Below are positions 44,385 to 54,205 of a stretch of DNA of 64,000 nt, in pieces. The position numbers and the translations under genes are program-made. The notes below the pieces were generated by a model that did not search any database, was not told the origin of the DNA, and worked only from the letters and a program-made list of their open reading frames with translations. Location of the stretch: positions 1,612,001 through 1,676,000 of the forward strand of contig NZ_PVYX01000001.1 in assembly GCF_003001695.1 (NCBI RefSeq). Reading direction: 5' to 3'. Position 1 is the stretch's first letter. Each line of letters opens with the position of its first letter. This stretch comes from Flagellimonas meridianipacifica (GTDB lineage Bacteria > Bacteroidota > Bacteroidia > Flavobacteriales > Flavobacteriaceae).

Positions 44385-46694
44385 CTAAACTACTGCTTTT
44401 TCAATGGTAACTTTTATCGATTTGCTTATGGGCGTCTGACTCCTATCGGCAAAGTGATTGTGAGGAACCAACAGATTGGTTTCAGGATAATAGGCAGCTA
44501 AATTCCCTTTGGGGATATCATATGGAATTACTTTGAAATAGGTTGCTTTTCGTTCCTTGCCATCATACTGGCTGGTAAGGTGAACAGCATCATGTTTTTG
44601 CAGTCCTTTGGATTTCATATCAGATTCGTTCATGAACAATACCCTTCGCTCATTGTAAACTCCTCGATACCTATCATCCATTCCATAAATCGTGGTGTTG
44701 AACTGGTCATGGGAACGAACCGTCATGAGCATTAGTTCATTCGCACCTAAATCGTGCTTGGGCAGCTGATTGATAGTAAGTTGAGCCCTTCCATTGGGTA
44801 GATTACTAAAATCCAATTCCCTAACATTATTGGGTAGATAATATCCAGAACCTTTTGATTTGTTCTCAGTATCATCAAATCCCTTTGCGATTTTGTCGAT
44901 ATACTCTCGAATCAATGCATAGTCATTCCCCAATCTGCTCCAAGGAACTGAATGCAAACCCTTGAAATAAGCATTGGCTATCTCTGCAATAATCTTTGGT
45001 TCACTTTTGATACTTCCTCGAGTCGGTTCAAAAAGTCCTTTAGACCAACGCACTTTTCCCATACTGTTTTCGGTGGTGATGAACTGCTCTTTGCCATTTT
45101 GTTCGTCTTTTTCTGAACGTCCCAAAGTAGGTAGAATCAAGGCAGTTTTTCCAGTGACCAAATGGGAACGATTCAGTTTCGTGCTTATCTGAACGGTTAA
45201 TTCACAGTTTTGAATCGCCTCAGCGGTGTATCGGGTATCCGAAGCGGCCATCAAGAAATTACCGCCTAAGCAAACGAAAACCTTTGTCTTTTCTTCATGC
45301 ATGGCCTGTATGGTCTCTACCGTATCGTAACCGACTTTAGTTGGTGCTTTAAAACCGAAGTGTTTTTCAATCCGCTCATTCAAAGTAGGATTTACATAAT
45401 GATGGATGCCAACACTTCTATCGCCTTGTACGTTGCTATGCCCTCGAACAGGGCAAGTTCCTGCATTGGGTTTTCCAATGGCTCCTTTTAGAAGAAGTAG
45501 GTTCACAAACTCCCGAATGTTTTCTACTCCGTTCTTATGTTGGGTCAAGCCCATGGCCCAGCACACAATGATTTTTGTTTTTTTGGACAATAGCTCCACT
45601 GTGGAATCAATTAATTGTTGATCTACCCCGCATTGTTCCAAAAGATGAGCTTCTTCGAATTTTTCAAGGTCAGCGACAAGTTTGTCATAACCTTCTGTGT
45701 ATTTTTCTATAAATGCATGGTCAAAAATTTGCCCTTGATTTTCTAAATCTAAATGAAGTAATTTCTTTAGCAGTAGTTTCACCAAAGGAATATCTTGATT
45801 GATATTTACCTGCAAGTGGATATCAGCCAAAGCTACTCCGTTGCCCAACCAGCCTTTTATTTTTTGGGGATTTTTGAAATTGACCAATCCAGCTTCCTTT
45901 AATGGATTTATGCTGATGATTTTTCCTCCATTTTTCCTGCAAATTTCCAAGGCAGACAACATTCTTGGATGGTTGGTGCCTGGATTTTGCCCTGCAACGA
46001 TAACTACCTCTGCATGGTAAAAATCTTCAAGTTTTACCGAACCTTTTCCTATACCCAGGGTTTCGCTCAGCGCTACGCCACTGCTTTCATGGCACATATT
46101 GGAGCAATCGGGCATATTGTTAGTGCCCAATGCACGAGCAAACATACCGTAGAGAAAGGCAGCTTCGTTACTCGAACGTCCGGATGTGTAAAAGATGGCT
46201 TCGTCTGGGGAATCCATTTTGCCAAATTCGTCGGCTATAAGCTGATAGGCGCCTTCCCAAGAAATAGGTTCGTAGTGCAAACTATTTGGACGCAAAATCA
46301 AAGGTTCAGTGAGTCTTCCATGCTTATTCAATTCAAAATCGGATAGTAAGGAAAGTTCCTCAACCGAGTATTTTTGAAAGAAGTCGGCCCCAATGCTTTG
46401 GTGGGTCACTTCATCTGCCAATGCCTTCGCGCCGTTTTCGCAATATTCCACACCAGCTTTTGGTTTTTCGGGGTCGGGCCATGCGCAACTTGGACAATCA
46501 AACCCATTTTTTTGATTCATTTTCAACAGTCCCTTCAAACCTTTTGAGACGCCCATTTCCTTGAAGGTATGTTGTAAGGCATGTTGGACTGAGGGAGAAC
46601 CTCCCGCATACCCTAAGGGTTCTTTGAATTCTCCTTTTTTAGAAAATGAAAGTGGACCTGTTAGGGAAATATTGCGACGGAACTTGGATGACAT
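44385..46694 (-). CDS. FdhF/YdeP family molybdopterin oxidoreductase
   Basis: A 769-residue protein of the formate dehydrogenase-like YdeP family. Visible features are a short Fe-S-type cluster motif (FDCPSCAWP...EYCENG near 65-85), CHESSGVALSETLGIGKGS near 200-218, and a C-terminal molybdopterin-dinucleotide domain (LLMTVRSHDQFNTTIYG). It lacks the usual N-terminal signal. The physiological substrate of YdeP proteins is uncertain. It is convergent with the aminotransferase-like gene, 2 bases apart. Confidence 0.9.
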   Translation of the reverse strand: MSSKFRRNISLTGPLSFSKKGEFKEPLGYAGGSPSVQHALQHTFKEMGVSKGLKGLLKMNQKNGFDCPSCAWPDPEKPKAGVEYCENGAKALADEVTHQSIGADFFQKYSVEELSLLSDFELNKHGRLTEPLILRPNSLHYEPISWEGAYQLIADEFGKMDSPDEAIFYTSGRSSNEAAFLYGMFARALGTNNMPDCSNMCHESSGVALSETLGIGKGSVKLEDFYHAEVVIVAGQNPGTNHPRMLSALEICRKNGGKIISINPLKEAGLVNFKNPQKIKGWLGNGVALADIHLQVNINQDIPLVKLLLKKLLHLDLENQGQIFDHAFIEKYTEGYDKLVADLEKFEEAHLLEQCGVDQQLIDSTVELLSKKTKIIVCWAMGLTQHKNGVENIREFVNLLLLKGAIGKPNAGTCPVRGHSNVQGDRSVGIHHYVNPTLNERIEKHFGFKAPTKVGYDTVETIQAMHEEKTKVFVCLGGNFLMAASDTRYTAEAIQNCELTVQISTKLNRSHLVTGKTALILPTLGRSEKDEQNGKEQFITTENSMGKVRWSKGLFEPTRGSIKSEPKIIAEIANAYFKGLHSVPWSRLGNDYALIREYIDKIAKGFDDTENKSKGSGYYLPNNVRELDFSNLPNGRAQLTINQLPKHDLGANELMLMTVRSHDQFNTTIYGMDDRYRGVYNERRVLFMNESDMKSKGLQKHDAVHLTSQYDGKERKATYFKVIPYDIPKGNLAAYYPETNLLVPHNHFADRSQTPISKSIKVTIEKAVV

Positions 46695-46745
46695 GTGCGA
46701 ATTTTCAAATGAAATATGATATAGTGAAAATACGCATTATCGATA

Positions 46746-49700
46746 TCATTCCTTAAGCTCGCTGTTTGATTTTGTATTAAGCAGCTTTTTGCTGGTCTTC
46801 ATATCGGCATAGCGAGGGTCTGGGATGTAATCCTCTTTCTTCATTTTTATCACTTCAATACTCAGAAATCCAAACTCTTCCACGACTTTACCATAAAAAC
46901 GATAGATTCCTTTTCCCCTGAAATAATATTTGGCTGCTACAGGAGGGAAGAGTACGGTGTCGAATACTTCCCCATGCTGATCTACCAGAGTAGCAAAGTG
47001 CATCCGCTTTCCAGTGTGTGTGCTTGTGTTTTTTACGGTCACCAAATAGCCATAAATGTCGATGTTTTTGTTCAGATAGTGTTGCAAATCGCGTTGCCCG
47101 TTGGAGTTTTTAGGAGGCTCTGCCAATAAATCAAAAGGACTGCACAGACAAAACCCCAAGAGTTCCAATTGTTCAAAAGCAGTTTCCAAGCTTGTTGTAT
47201 TTAGTTGGGGAATCTGAAACTTTTGATGTTTAGGTGGAAATAATTTAGGATGCTCCAGACGGTCATTTTTGGATAGCATTAAATGGGTTTTCCACAGTAG
47301 TTCATGTTTATTGACACCTGTAAATCGAAAAGCATCAATGCGAATCAGAATGGAAAGTTGTTCCACAGAAATAAAAACCCGGTCCAAAAAATCTTCCAGT
47401 GAACTGAAGTTCCCATTATGGAATCGTTCAAGGATGATACGTTCCATGACCCGTTTTTCCAAATCACGCAGATACATCATGCCCAAATAAATATGCTTCC
47501 CTTCAATCCGATTTACGGCCATACTATTATTGATACAAGGAGGATGTATTGTAGCTCCCAGCATTCGGGCATCATGGATATAGAATTCCGAGCGGTAAAA
47601 GCCACCACCGTTGTTGAGCACGGCCACCATATATTCCAAGGGGAAGTAGGCTCTGAGAAACAAACTCTGATAGCTTTCCACAGCATAGGAAGCTGAATGA
47701 CCCTTGGCGAAGGCATAGCCTGCAAAACTGGCCACTTGGTTCCAAATCTCAAAAATTAAGGTGTCGGGATACTCCTTTTTTCTACAGTTGGAAATGAACT
47801 TGTCCTTTACTTTCTGGAATTCTTCACGCGAACGAAATTTTCCACTCATCCCCCGACGTAGCACATCGGCTTCTCCTAAATCTAAATCAGCAAAATGGTG
47901 GGCTACCTTAATCACGTCCTCTTGGTATACCATCACACCATAGGTGTCGGGCATAATATCCAACATCACGGGATGGGCTTTTTCTTCGGCACGACCTTCG
48001 TTTCGATGTCTTAAGATGTATTCCCGCATCATACCACTTTTGGCGACCCCTGGACGAATGATGGAACTCGCTGCAACCAATCCCAGGTAATTGTCGACTT
48101 CCAATTTTTTGAGCAACATTCGCATTGCAGGGGATTCCACATAAAAACATCCCATGCACTGTGCCGTTTTGATGAGGTTATTTATGGCAAGATCCTTTTT
48201 AAAGCCCTTGATGTTATGGATATCGACTTTGTCAAACTCCTTGGGTTGGTTATAAGCGACAATCTCCAAAGCCTCTTTGATTTTACCCAATCCTCTTTGA
48301 CCCAAAATGTCAAACTTGTAAAGCCCCACATCTTCAGCAATCACCATATCATACTGAGTGGTTGGGAATCCTTTTGGGGGAAGATGGGTGGCTGAAAACC
48401 AATGTAATGGTTTTTCACTGATGAGAATACCACCCGCATGAATACTTAAATAATTGGGTTTCCCTTTGAGGAGTCTACCATATTTAAGGACAAGTTTAGA
48501 GACCCCATCCAGTTTTGATGGGTTGTAGCGTCCCTCTATCAAAACATCAATTTCTTGCGGAGGAAGTCCAAATACCTTTCCCAATTCACGGATAACACCT
48601 CGCTCTTTAAAAGTAACATAGGTGCCCAAAAGTGCTACATGATTAAACCGTTCAAAAATATATTGGGTCATGGTAGGGCGGTCTTTCCAGGAAAAATCAA
48701 TATCAAAATCGGGGGGATTGGCACGATATAGATTAATGAAGCGCTCAAAATAGAGGTCTAGCTCCATGGGGTCTACGTCGGTAATTCTCAACAAGTAGGC
48801 TACAATACTGTTGGCGCCGCTCCCTCTGCCGATATAATAAAAACCCCTGCGGTGTGCTTCTGAAACAATGTCCCAGTTGATTAGGAAATATGAGACGAAT
48901 CCCATTTTTTTGATGAGTTCCAGCTCTTTTTTTAAGCGACTCTTTATGGGAGCATCTATTTTTTCGTAGCGGTAGGGAAGTCCTTCGTAGCATAATTTTT
49001 CTATCAATTTTTCATCTTCTTTAATGCTGCCTGTATAGCTTTTCAAGTTCTGGGGCTTTCGCCCTTTTGAAAAGTCAAAATGGATACTACATTGATTCAA
49101 TAGGCGTTCTGTGTTTTCCAAAATGAAGGGGTATTCGGAAAAAGCGATTGCCAAATTTTGAATGGGATACATTTTTTCATCTTCCTCTGCTTCCTCTTCT
49201 TTTGGAAGTTTGCTCAACAGTACGTTATTGTCAATAGCTCTTAGCAACCGATGTGCATTGAAATCCTGTTTGTTTCTGAAAGTCACCGGTTGTTGTGCCA
49301 CTAGCTTGTCCTTAAATTCCATCAATCCAGAGAAAGGAAGTTTTCGAAGATTGTTTAGGGAAATGCCGATGAATTCATTATCTCCAAAATCTTGTAATTC
49401 ATTCAAAAGAACTTGTTCAAAAGGATATACCACAAAGACTTCTTTGAAAATGGGGGCTTTTGTAGGAATCTCTAATTCATGGTGAAGATGATGGGACAAA
49501 AAATCATTGAGCTCCAAATAGCCTTCGTTGTTTTTGGCGATGCCCACAAAACAGGGTTTCACACCATTCCTAAAATCGATACCAAGTATGGGGCTAACGT
49601 TAAATTCGGGAGCCTTCCGAACAAAATTCAAACAGGCAGAGGTGTTGTTAATGTCCGTCAACACTAATTGGGTCACATGGTTTTGTTGGGCCAATTGTAA

Positions 49701-49763
49701 CAATTCAATTTCGGAGAAGGTTCCGAAACGCATGCTATAGTATGTGTGACAGTTTAGATACAA
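46746..49763 (-). CDS. dnaE2: DNA polymerase III alpha-like error-prone polymerase (DnaE2/ImuC type)
   Basis: The 1005-residue protein keeps the PHP domain (MYLNCHTYYSMRFGTFSE), the palm with PPDFDIDFSWKDR catalytic aspartates and the rest of a C-family polymerase, but has no exonuclease domain and a shorter C terminus than the replicative DnaE in this window. DnaE2/ImuC enzymes copy damaged DNA. It follows dinB by 51 bases on the same strand, supporting a translesion-synthesis operon. Confidence 0.88.
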   Translation of the reverse strand: MYLNCHTYYSMRFGTFSEIELLQLAQQNHVTQLVLTDINNTSACLNFVRKAPEFNVSPILGIDFRNGVKPCFVGIAKNNEGYLELNDFLSHHLHHELEIPTKAPIFKEVFVVYPFEQVLLNELQDFGDNEFIGISLNNLRKLPFSGLMEFKDKLVAQQPVTFRNKQDFNAHRLLRAIDNNVLLSKLPKEEEAEEDEKMYPIQNLAIAFSEYPFILENTERLLNQCSIHFDFSKGRKPQNLKSYTGSIKEDEKLIEKLCYEGLPYRYEKIDAPIKSRLKKELELIKKMGFVSYFLINWDIVSEAHRRGFYYIGRGSGANSIVAYLLRITDVDPMELDLYFERFINLYRANPPDFDIDFSWKDRPTMTQYIFERFNHVALLGTYVTFKERGVIRELGKVFGLPPQEIDVLIEGRYNPSKLDGVSKLVLKYGRLLKGKPNYLSIHAGGILISEKPLHWFSATHLPPKGFPTTQYDMVIAEDVGLYKFDILGQRGLGKIKEALEIVAYNQPKEFDKVDIHNIKGFKKDLAINNLIKTAQCMGCFYVESPAMRMLLKKLEVDNYLGLVAASSIIRPGVAKSGMMREYILRHRNEGRAEEKAHPVMLDIMPDTYGVMVYQEDVIKVAHHFADLDLGEADVLRRGMSGKFRSREEFQKVKDKFISNCRKKEYPDTLIFEIWNQVASFAGYAFAKGHSASYAVESYQSLFLRAYFPLEYMVAVLNNGGGFYRSEFYIHDARMLGATIHPPCINNSMAVNRIEGKHIYLGMMYLRDLEKRVMERIILERFHNGNFSSLEDFLDRVFISVEQLSILIRIDAFRFTGVNKHELLWKTHLMLSKNDRLEHPKLFPPKHQKFQIPQLNTTSLETAFEQLELLGFCLCSPFDLLAEPPKNSNGQRDLQHYLNKNIDIYGYLVTVKNTSTHTGKRMHFATLVDQHGEVFDTVLFPPVAAKYYFRGKGIYRFYGKVVEEFGFLSIEVIKMKKEDYIPDPRYADMKTSKKLLNTKSNSELKE

Positions 49764-49814
49764 TGGTCAAAATCTCAAATTCCAAATAACAAGTGCCAAA
49801 GTTTTCTAGATGAC

Positions 49815-51029
49815 TTATTGTTTTCTATGGGCCAAAACCACCGGCGGCAATCCATTAAAAGGATTGTGCATTCTGCCAATGGTTTTTGCTCCCATAGTCG
49901 ATGCCCTAAAAACACTTCGGTCGCCAAAACGCTTTCGGACATAATCCATGGCTTGATAAAGATTCAGGGTTTCTTCGGTATCCTCAAATAGGTTGATTTG
50001 ATAATTTCCCGATACAAGATGGCTGAATCGGATACCAACCAAGCGCACCAACATTCTTTTATTATACAGACTTTGAAATAGTTCCAGAATCTTGGAGATA
50101 AGAATATGGTCTGCACTCGTATAGGGAATTCGTAATTGCTTGGAATAGGTGTTGAAATCTGAATACCTAATCTTCACTGCAATACAAGCGGTGAGCTTGT
50201 CACCTCGGCGAAGTTGGTAGGCCAAGTTTTCTGTCATTGCAATCAATATGCCCTTGAGTTTGTTGACATCAATGGTATCCCTATCAAAAGTGCGTTCTGT
50301 GGATATTGATTTGCGGTCGTGAAAGGGAATGACCGGAGTATGGTCTATGCCATTGGCACGTTTCCATATTACAGCACCATTGGCTCCTAAAACCCGCTGC
50401 ATGATATCCATGGGCATTTCTTGTATGGTTTGCACCTTGCGTATGCCTAAATTTCTTAGTGTTTGATAGGTTTTATCGCCGACCATAGGAATTTTTTTAA
50501 TGGACAGGGGTGCAAGAAAAGGCTTTTCGCGTCCAAAATCTATCTTAAGCTGGTTGTTGGGTTTGGCCTCATTGGTCGCTACTTTGGAAACCACTTTATT
50601 GACAGATAGTCCAAAAGAGATGGGCAATCCGGTTTCATGAATGATTCTTTTCCGCATTTCCGAAGCATATCGATAACACCCAAAAAAGCGGTCCATTCCG
50701 GATAAATCAGCATAAAACTCATCAATACTCGATTTTTCAAAAAGTGGAACATGCTCTTTGATGATTTCGGTGACCACATCGGAATACTTACTATAAGTGC
50801 CTGCGTTACCACGTATGACTACGGCCTCTGGACAAAGCTCTTTGGCCATTTTCATGGGCATGCCAGAGTGTATACCGAACCCTCTCGTTTCGTAACTGCA
50901 AGCGGCAACTACGCCGCGGTCACTGGTGCCACCCACCAATAAGGGCTTATTTTTAAGCTCTGTATTGATAATGCGCTCTACAGATACATAAAATGTATCC
51001 AAATCCAAGTGTAGAATGGTCTTTTTCAT
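49815..51029 (-). CDS. dinB: DNA polymerase IV / Y-family polymerase
   Basis: A 404-residue Y-family polymerase: ILHLDLDTFYVSVER at the N terminus (metal-binding Asp), CSYETRGFGIHSGMPM and SSIDEFYADLSG (second catalytic acidic pair), then a little-finger domain. It bypasses DNA lesions and is usually damage-induced. It is the first gene of the operon with dnaE2; a perfect palindrome lies 34-49 bases upstream of the start. Confidence 0.93.
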   Translation of the reverse strand: MKKTILHLDLDTFYVSVERIINTELKNKPLLVGGTSDRGVVAACSYETRGFGIHSGMPMKMAKELCPEAVVIRGNAGTYSKYSDVVTEIIKEHVPLFEKSSIDEFYADLSGMDRFFGCYRYASEMRKRIIHETGLPISFGLSVNKVVSKVATNEAKPNNQLKIDFGREKPFLAPLSIKKIPMVGDKTYQTLRNLGIRKVQTIQEMPMDIMQRVLGANGAVIWKRANGIDHTPVIPFHDRKSISTERTFDRDTIDVNKLKGILIAMTENLAYQLRRGDKLTACIAVKIRYSDFNTYSKQLRIPYTSADHILISKILELFQSLYNKRMLVRLVGIRFSHLVSGNYQINLFEDTEETLNLYQAMDYVRKRFGDRSVFRASTMGAKTIGRMHNPFNGLPPVVLAHRKQ

Positions 51030-51062
51030 TGTTCAGTTGAAGGAGGACAATATAAGGAATAA

Positions 51063-51078
51063 TTCCATAATTATGGAA
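51063..51078. promoter_or_regulatory. Palindrome upstream of dinB (LexA-like operator candidate)
   Basis: TTCCATAATTATGGAA is a perfect 16-bp palindrome. It overlaps a second odd palindrome, GGAATAATTCC (51056-51066), and a GGAAATAATCC half-site on its right. Placed ahead of an inducible mutagenesis operon, it is a good candidate for a damage-response repressor site. No regulator gene is in the window. Confidence 0.55.
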
Positions 51079-51150
51079 ATAATCCAAAAAAAGTAAAACA
51101 CATGTACGATGAAGTATCGTTTATCAAAAAACCTTTATATCTTTGGACAG

Positions 51151-51214
51151 TTGTGTTGTGATGCATCCATTGATGCAGATCATTGAAAGGCTTTCCTTAT
51201 GGGAGGCTTTTTTT
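51151..51214 (+). ncRNA. Candidate small structured RNA
   Basis: A -10-like TATCTTTG at 51138-51145 would start a transcript near 51151. Within it are a TGCATC-catt-GATGCA hairpin (51162-51177) and an 11-bp terminator hairpin with three G-T pairs (51186-51211) followed by seven T residues. No TTG element is found at the expected distance, and no reading frame of note is present. It could instead be a leader/attenuator for the nitroreductase gene, though a second -10-like box (51220-51227) precedes that gene. Confidence 0.4.
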
Positions 51215-51241
51215 GTTAGTACCTTTGTGTAAAAATTATTC

Positions 51242-51799
51242 ATGGACATTTTTGAACTCATCCAGAAGCGAAGAAGTATATTTCCAGTTCAGTATAACGA
51301 TACACCGATTGAAAAAGAAACCATAGCCAAGATTTTGGAAGCTGCCAATTGGGCGCCTACCCACAGAAAGACAGAACCTTGGCGATTTAAGGTACTGCAA
51401 GGTGAAAAAAAGAAAGCGTTGGGTGTTTTTCTTTCAGAAAAGTATCAGGAAGTCGACTCCAAACCCAAACAGATAAAAATTAAAAAGTTACAGGAGAATC
51501 CAAATCGTTCCGCAGCGGTAATTGCCATTTGCATGCAGCGAGACCCGGCCGAGAGTCTACCTGAATGGGAAGAATTGGCCGCTACGGCAATGGCAGTACA
51601 AAATATGTGGCTATGCTGCACCGAACTGGGCATTGGCTCGTATTGGAGTTCACCGGGATTGATACAGTATATGGATGAGTTTTTTGATTTGAACGAAGGC
51701 GAAAAATGCCTTGGATTCTTCTATATGGGTCATTATGATGATAAGGTTGATGTCTCTCCCAGAAACCCGATAGAGGAAAAAGTGGAGTGGTTCGATTAG
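51242..51799 (+). CDS. Nitroreductase family protein
   Basis: The 185-residue flavoprotein starts FELIQKRRSIFPVQYND and contains WAPTHRKTEPWRFKVL, and GIGSYWSSPGLIQYM, as in YdjA-like nitroreductases, which use FMN and NAD(P)H to reduce nitro compounds or related substrates. The length is typical for the short members. The 3' end overlaps the convergent DUF456 gene by 4 bases. Confidence 0.88.
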   Translation: MDIFELIQKRRSIFPVQYNDTPIEKETIAKILEAANWAPTHRKTEPWRFKVLQGEKKKALGVFLSEKYQEVDSKPKQIKIKKLQENPNRSAAVIAICMQRDPAESLPEWEELAATAMAVQNMWLCCTELGIGSYWSSPGLIQYMDEFFDLNEGEKCLGFFYMGHYDDKVDVSPRNPIEEKVEWFD

Positions 51800-52308
51800 G
51801 AGAATGTGAAAATCTCTCCGGAGTACTCAACTGCTTTCCAGATAAAGAGTCCAAAATAAATCACGGCGATTAGGAACTTTAAAAAGGTGCCGGTCAAAAA
51901 CCCAATAAAAGAACCGAATGCCGCTTTTAAGGCTGTTTTGTTATCAGATTTGTTGGAAAGTTCACCTACCAGAGCTCCAACAAAAGGCCAGATGATAATA
52001 CCGAAAGGCCCAAGAATAGGGAAGAATATAGCGACAAGCAATCCGATAATGCTGCCCCACATTCCGGCCTTACTGCCCCCAAACTTTTTGGTGCCCGCTG
52101 CAGGAATTACATAATCCAATATGGTTACCGTCAATGCTATCACTAAAGTGATACCCAGTAGCCACCAATCATCTGGAATTGCCTTGGTAAGATATAAAAG
52201 CAAAAGCCCAACCCAACTCAACGGAGGGCCAGGGAGGACAGGCAGAAAACTGCCAAGTATTCCAACCAGCATCAAAATAAAACCAAGAACCAGTAAAACA
52301 ATATCCAT
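51796..52308 (-). CDS. DUF456 domain-containing membrane protein
   Basis: A 170-residue protein with about four to five hydrophobic helices and the family motif FLPVLPGPPLSWVGLLLLY near 23-41, plus Gly-rich helices (GSKAGMWGSIIGLLVAIFF). It is an inner-membrane protein of unknown function. It is on the minus strand between two plus-strand genes. Confidence 0.85.
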   Translation of the reverse strand: MDIVLLVLGFILMLVGILGSFLPVLPGPPLSWVGLLLLYLTKAIPDDWWLLGITLVIALTVTILDYVIPAAGTKKFGGSKAGMWGSIIGLLVAIFFPILGPFGIIIWPFVGALVGELSNKSDNKTALKAAFGSFIGFLTGTFLKFLIAVIYFGLFIWKAVEYSGEIFTFS

Positions 52309-52421
52309 CTTTAGGGTTTATGGGATAAGACAAAGTTAGGGTCAAATTGTTACATTCACTATCAATACTAAATTGTAGAGTAAATATTTAAAATTGTAAT
52401 TTCGATGAAATTTAAAGGTAC

Positions 52422-52898
52422 ATGCGGAAGTTGATATGGATATCATTTTTTGGGTTACTTACCGCTTGTGACTTTTTTGTTTCCAAGGAAGAAGCCACTC
52501 AAAAGTTGGTTGAAGAAAAGCTCTTACAAATTGATTGGGACGACGTCGACCAGTACCCCTTGTTCGATGCTTGTAGAGAAGATATGCTTAAACCTGAACA
52601 ACGTGCATGTTTTGAAGATACAATGATGACCCAATTGAACAAAGCTTTGGAGGATATGGAATTTGAAGTTAAAAATGACCTGAACGACACAGTTTTGATT
52701 GACTTTTTAATCGATGAACATGGATTCATTACTATCCAAAATGTGGAGGAAAAAGCTAAAGTTCTGAAGGAAATTGAAAATTTTAACTCAGAAGTTACCC
52801 GAAGATTGAATGACTTGACAACAGTGGCTCCAGCCATAAAACAAGGCATTCCTGTAAGCGTACGTTTTAGACTGCCTATTATACTTAACACCCAGTGA
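52422..52898 (+). CDS. Small hypothetical lipoprotein
   Basis: A 158-residue protein with an apparent lipoprotein leader (MRKLIWISFFGLLTAC) and a charged mature part. I recognise no family, but the C-terminal TTVAPAIKQGIPVSVRFRLPI resembles the end of TonB/energy-transducer-like domains. It lies 1 base upstream of ruvC in the same direction. Confidence 0.65.
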   Translation: MRKLIWISFFGLLTACDFFVSKEEATQKLVEEKLLQIDWDDVDQYPLFDACREDMLKPEQRACFEDTMMTQLNKALEDMEFEVKNDLNDTVLIDFLIDEHGFITIQNVEEKAKVLKEIENFNSEVTRRLNDLTTVAPAIKQGIPVSVRFRLPIILNTQ

Positions 52899-52899
52899 T

Positions 52900-53451
52900 T
52901 TGAGCAAGGAAAAAATCATTTTAGGGATAGACCCCGGTACCACGGTCATGGGTTTTGGCATAATTAAGGTCATGAACAAACAAATGCATTTTGTGCAGAT
53001 GAACGAGTTGATGCTGAGGAAGTATGACGACCCCTATATTAAACTTAAACTCATTTTCGAAAGGACCATTGAACTCATAGATACCTTTCATCCTGATGAA
53101 ATAGCCATTGAAGCTCCCTTTTATGGGAAAAATGTACAATCCATGCTAAAATTGGGAAGGGCCCAAGGTGTTGCGATGGCAGCCGGACTTTCCCGGCAAA
53201 TTCCCATTACCGAATATATGCCCAAGAAAATTAAAATGGCCATAACTGGAAATGGAAACGCAAGCAAGGAGCAAGTGGCCAAAATGCTTCAAAGTATGCT
53301 CAAGCTGAAAACCTTACCCAAAAATTTGGACAGTACGGATGGTCTTGCAGCTGCAGTTTGCCATTTTTATAATGAAGGGAGAATAGACAGTGCGACCCGA
53401 TATACTGGGTGGGAAGCGTTTGTAAAACAAAATAAGGAACGCATAAAGTAA
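52900..53451 (+). CDS. ruvC: Holliday junction resolvase RuvC
   Basis: The 183-residue endonuclease begins with the RNase H-like first strand LGIDPGTTVMGFGII (catalytic Asp) and has IAIEAPFYGKN (catalytic Glu) and the C-terminal DSTDGLAAAVCHFYN with paired Asp. It cuts Holliday junctions with RuvAB. The start codon is TTG at 52900, directly after the stop of the lipoprotein gene. Length is normal. Confidence 0.94.
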   Translation: MSKEKIILGIDPGTTVMGFGIIKVMNKQMHFVQMNELMLRKYDDPYIKLKLIFERTIELIDTFHPDEIAIEAPFYGKNVQSMLKLGRAQGVAMAAGLSRQIPITEYMPKKIKMAITGNGNASKEQVAKMLQSMLKLKTLPKNLDSTDGLAAAVCHFYNEGRIDSATRYTGWEAFVKQNKERIK

Positions 53452-53455
53452 ACTT

Positions 53456-54205
53456 GTGGTAGATTCTGGCCCAATTTCTTGTAAAAACTGTGGCGAGCGG
53501 GCGGAAGGCTCATTTTGTAAGGTCTGCGGACAAAGAACATCGATTGGGAGGGTAACATTCAAAGAAACCTTTCATGACTTTACCAATATTTTGTTTTCCA
53601 TTGGGGCTCCACTTCCTGTAACTCTTGGAAAGCTGATTTCGAATCCTGGATTTTTGTTCAGGGAATATCTTGCCGGAAAACGAAAAAAATACTACAAGCC
53701 CATTTCGTTCTTTGTTCTGTTTACTCTAACATATCTCTTTATCAAATGGGTTATCCAATTTGAAGATTATATGGAAGTTGCTGTTGTGTCCAATTTACCT
53801 AGAATTGATTTGGAGCTGTTTTCCAGAGCTAGGGAATACATGTTCGAAAACATCAAATCCATGGCGTTGATTCTTGTTTTTACTATGGCGATATTTTTGA
53901 AACTCTTTTTCAGAAAGCAATATACACTGGCAGAATATGTAGCTATTTCCTTTTATCTGAATGGTTTTTATTCGCTGCTTGCCACTCTTAATTTAGTATT
54001 CATAAAGTACGCCAATCCCGCTGTTCAATATTTGGCACTAATGGTTATGTGTGCCTATTTCGTTTATGCTATTGTATCGTTTTTTCAAAAACAAAAATTG
54101 AAGGTAGTACTGAAGTCTTTTTTAGCATTTTCGATGGCATACGCAGGTTATTTGTTCTTAGCACTGAACATTTCCTATTTTATAGTAATGATTAAACAAG
54201 TCTGA
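53456..54205 (+). CDS. DUF3667 domain-containing membrane protein
   Basis: A 249-residue protein with an N-terminal zinc ribbon (CKNCGERAEGSFCKVCGQRT), the family segment VTLGKLISNPGFLFREYLAGKRKKYYKPISFF, and four or five membrane helices. DUF3667 proteins are common in Bacteroidota; their function is unknown. It starts with GTG, 4 bases after ruvC, and its last base overlaps the hemW start. Confidence 0.87.
   Translation: MVDSGPISCKNCGERAEGSFCKVCGQRTSIGRVTFKETFHDFTNILFSIGAPLPVTLGKLISNPGFLFREYLAGKRKKYYKPISFFVLFTLTYLFIKWVIQFEDYMEVAVVSNLPRIDLELFSRAREYMFENIKSMALILVFTMAIFLKLFFRKQYTLAEYVAISFYLNGFYSLLATLNLVFIKYANPAVQYLALMVMCAYFVYAIVSFFQKQKLKVVLKSFLAFSMAYAGYLFLALNISYFIVMIKQV

Noticed and set aside
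25078..49763. The two DnaE-type genes as a recent duplication
   Set aside because: They differ in domain content (exonuclease only in the first) and sequence, and represent distinct families (DnaE and DnaE2).
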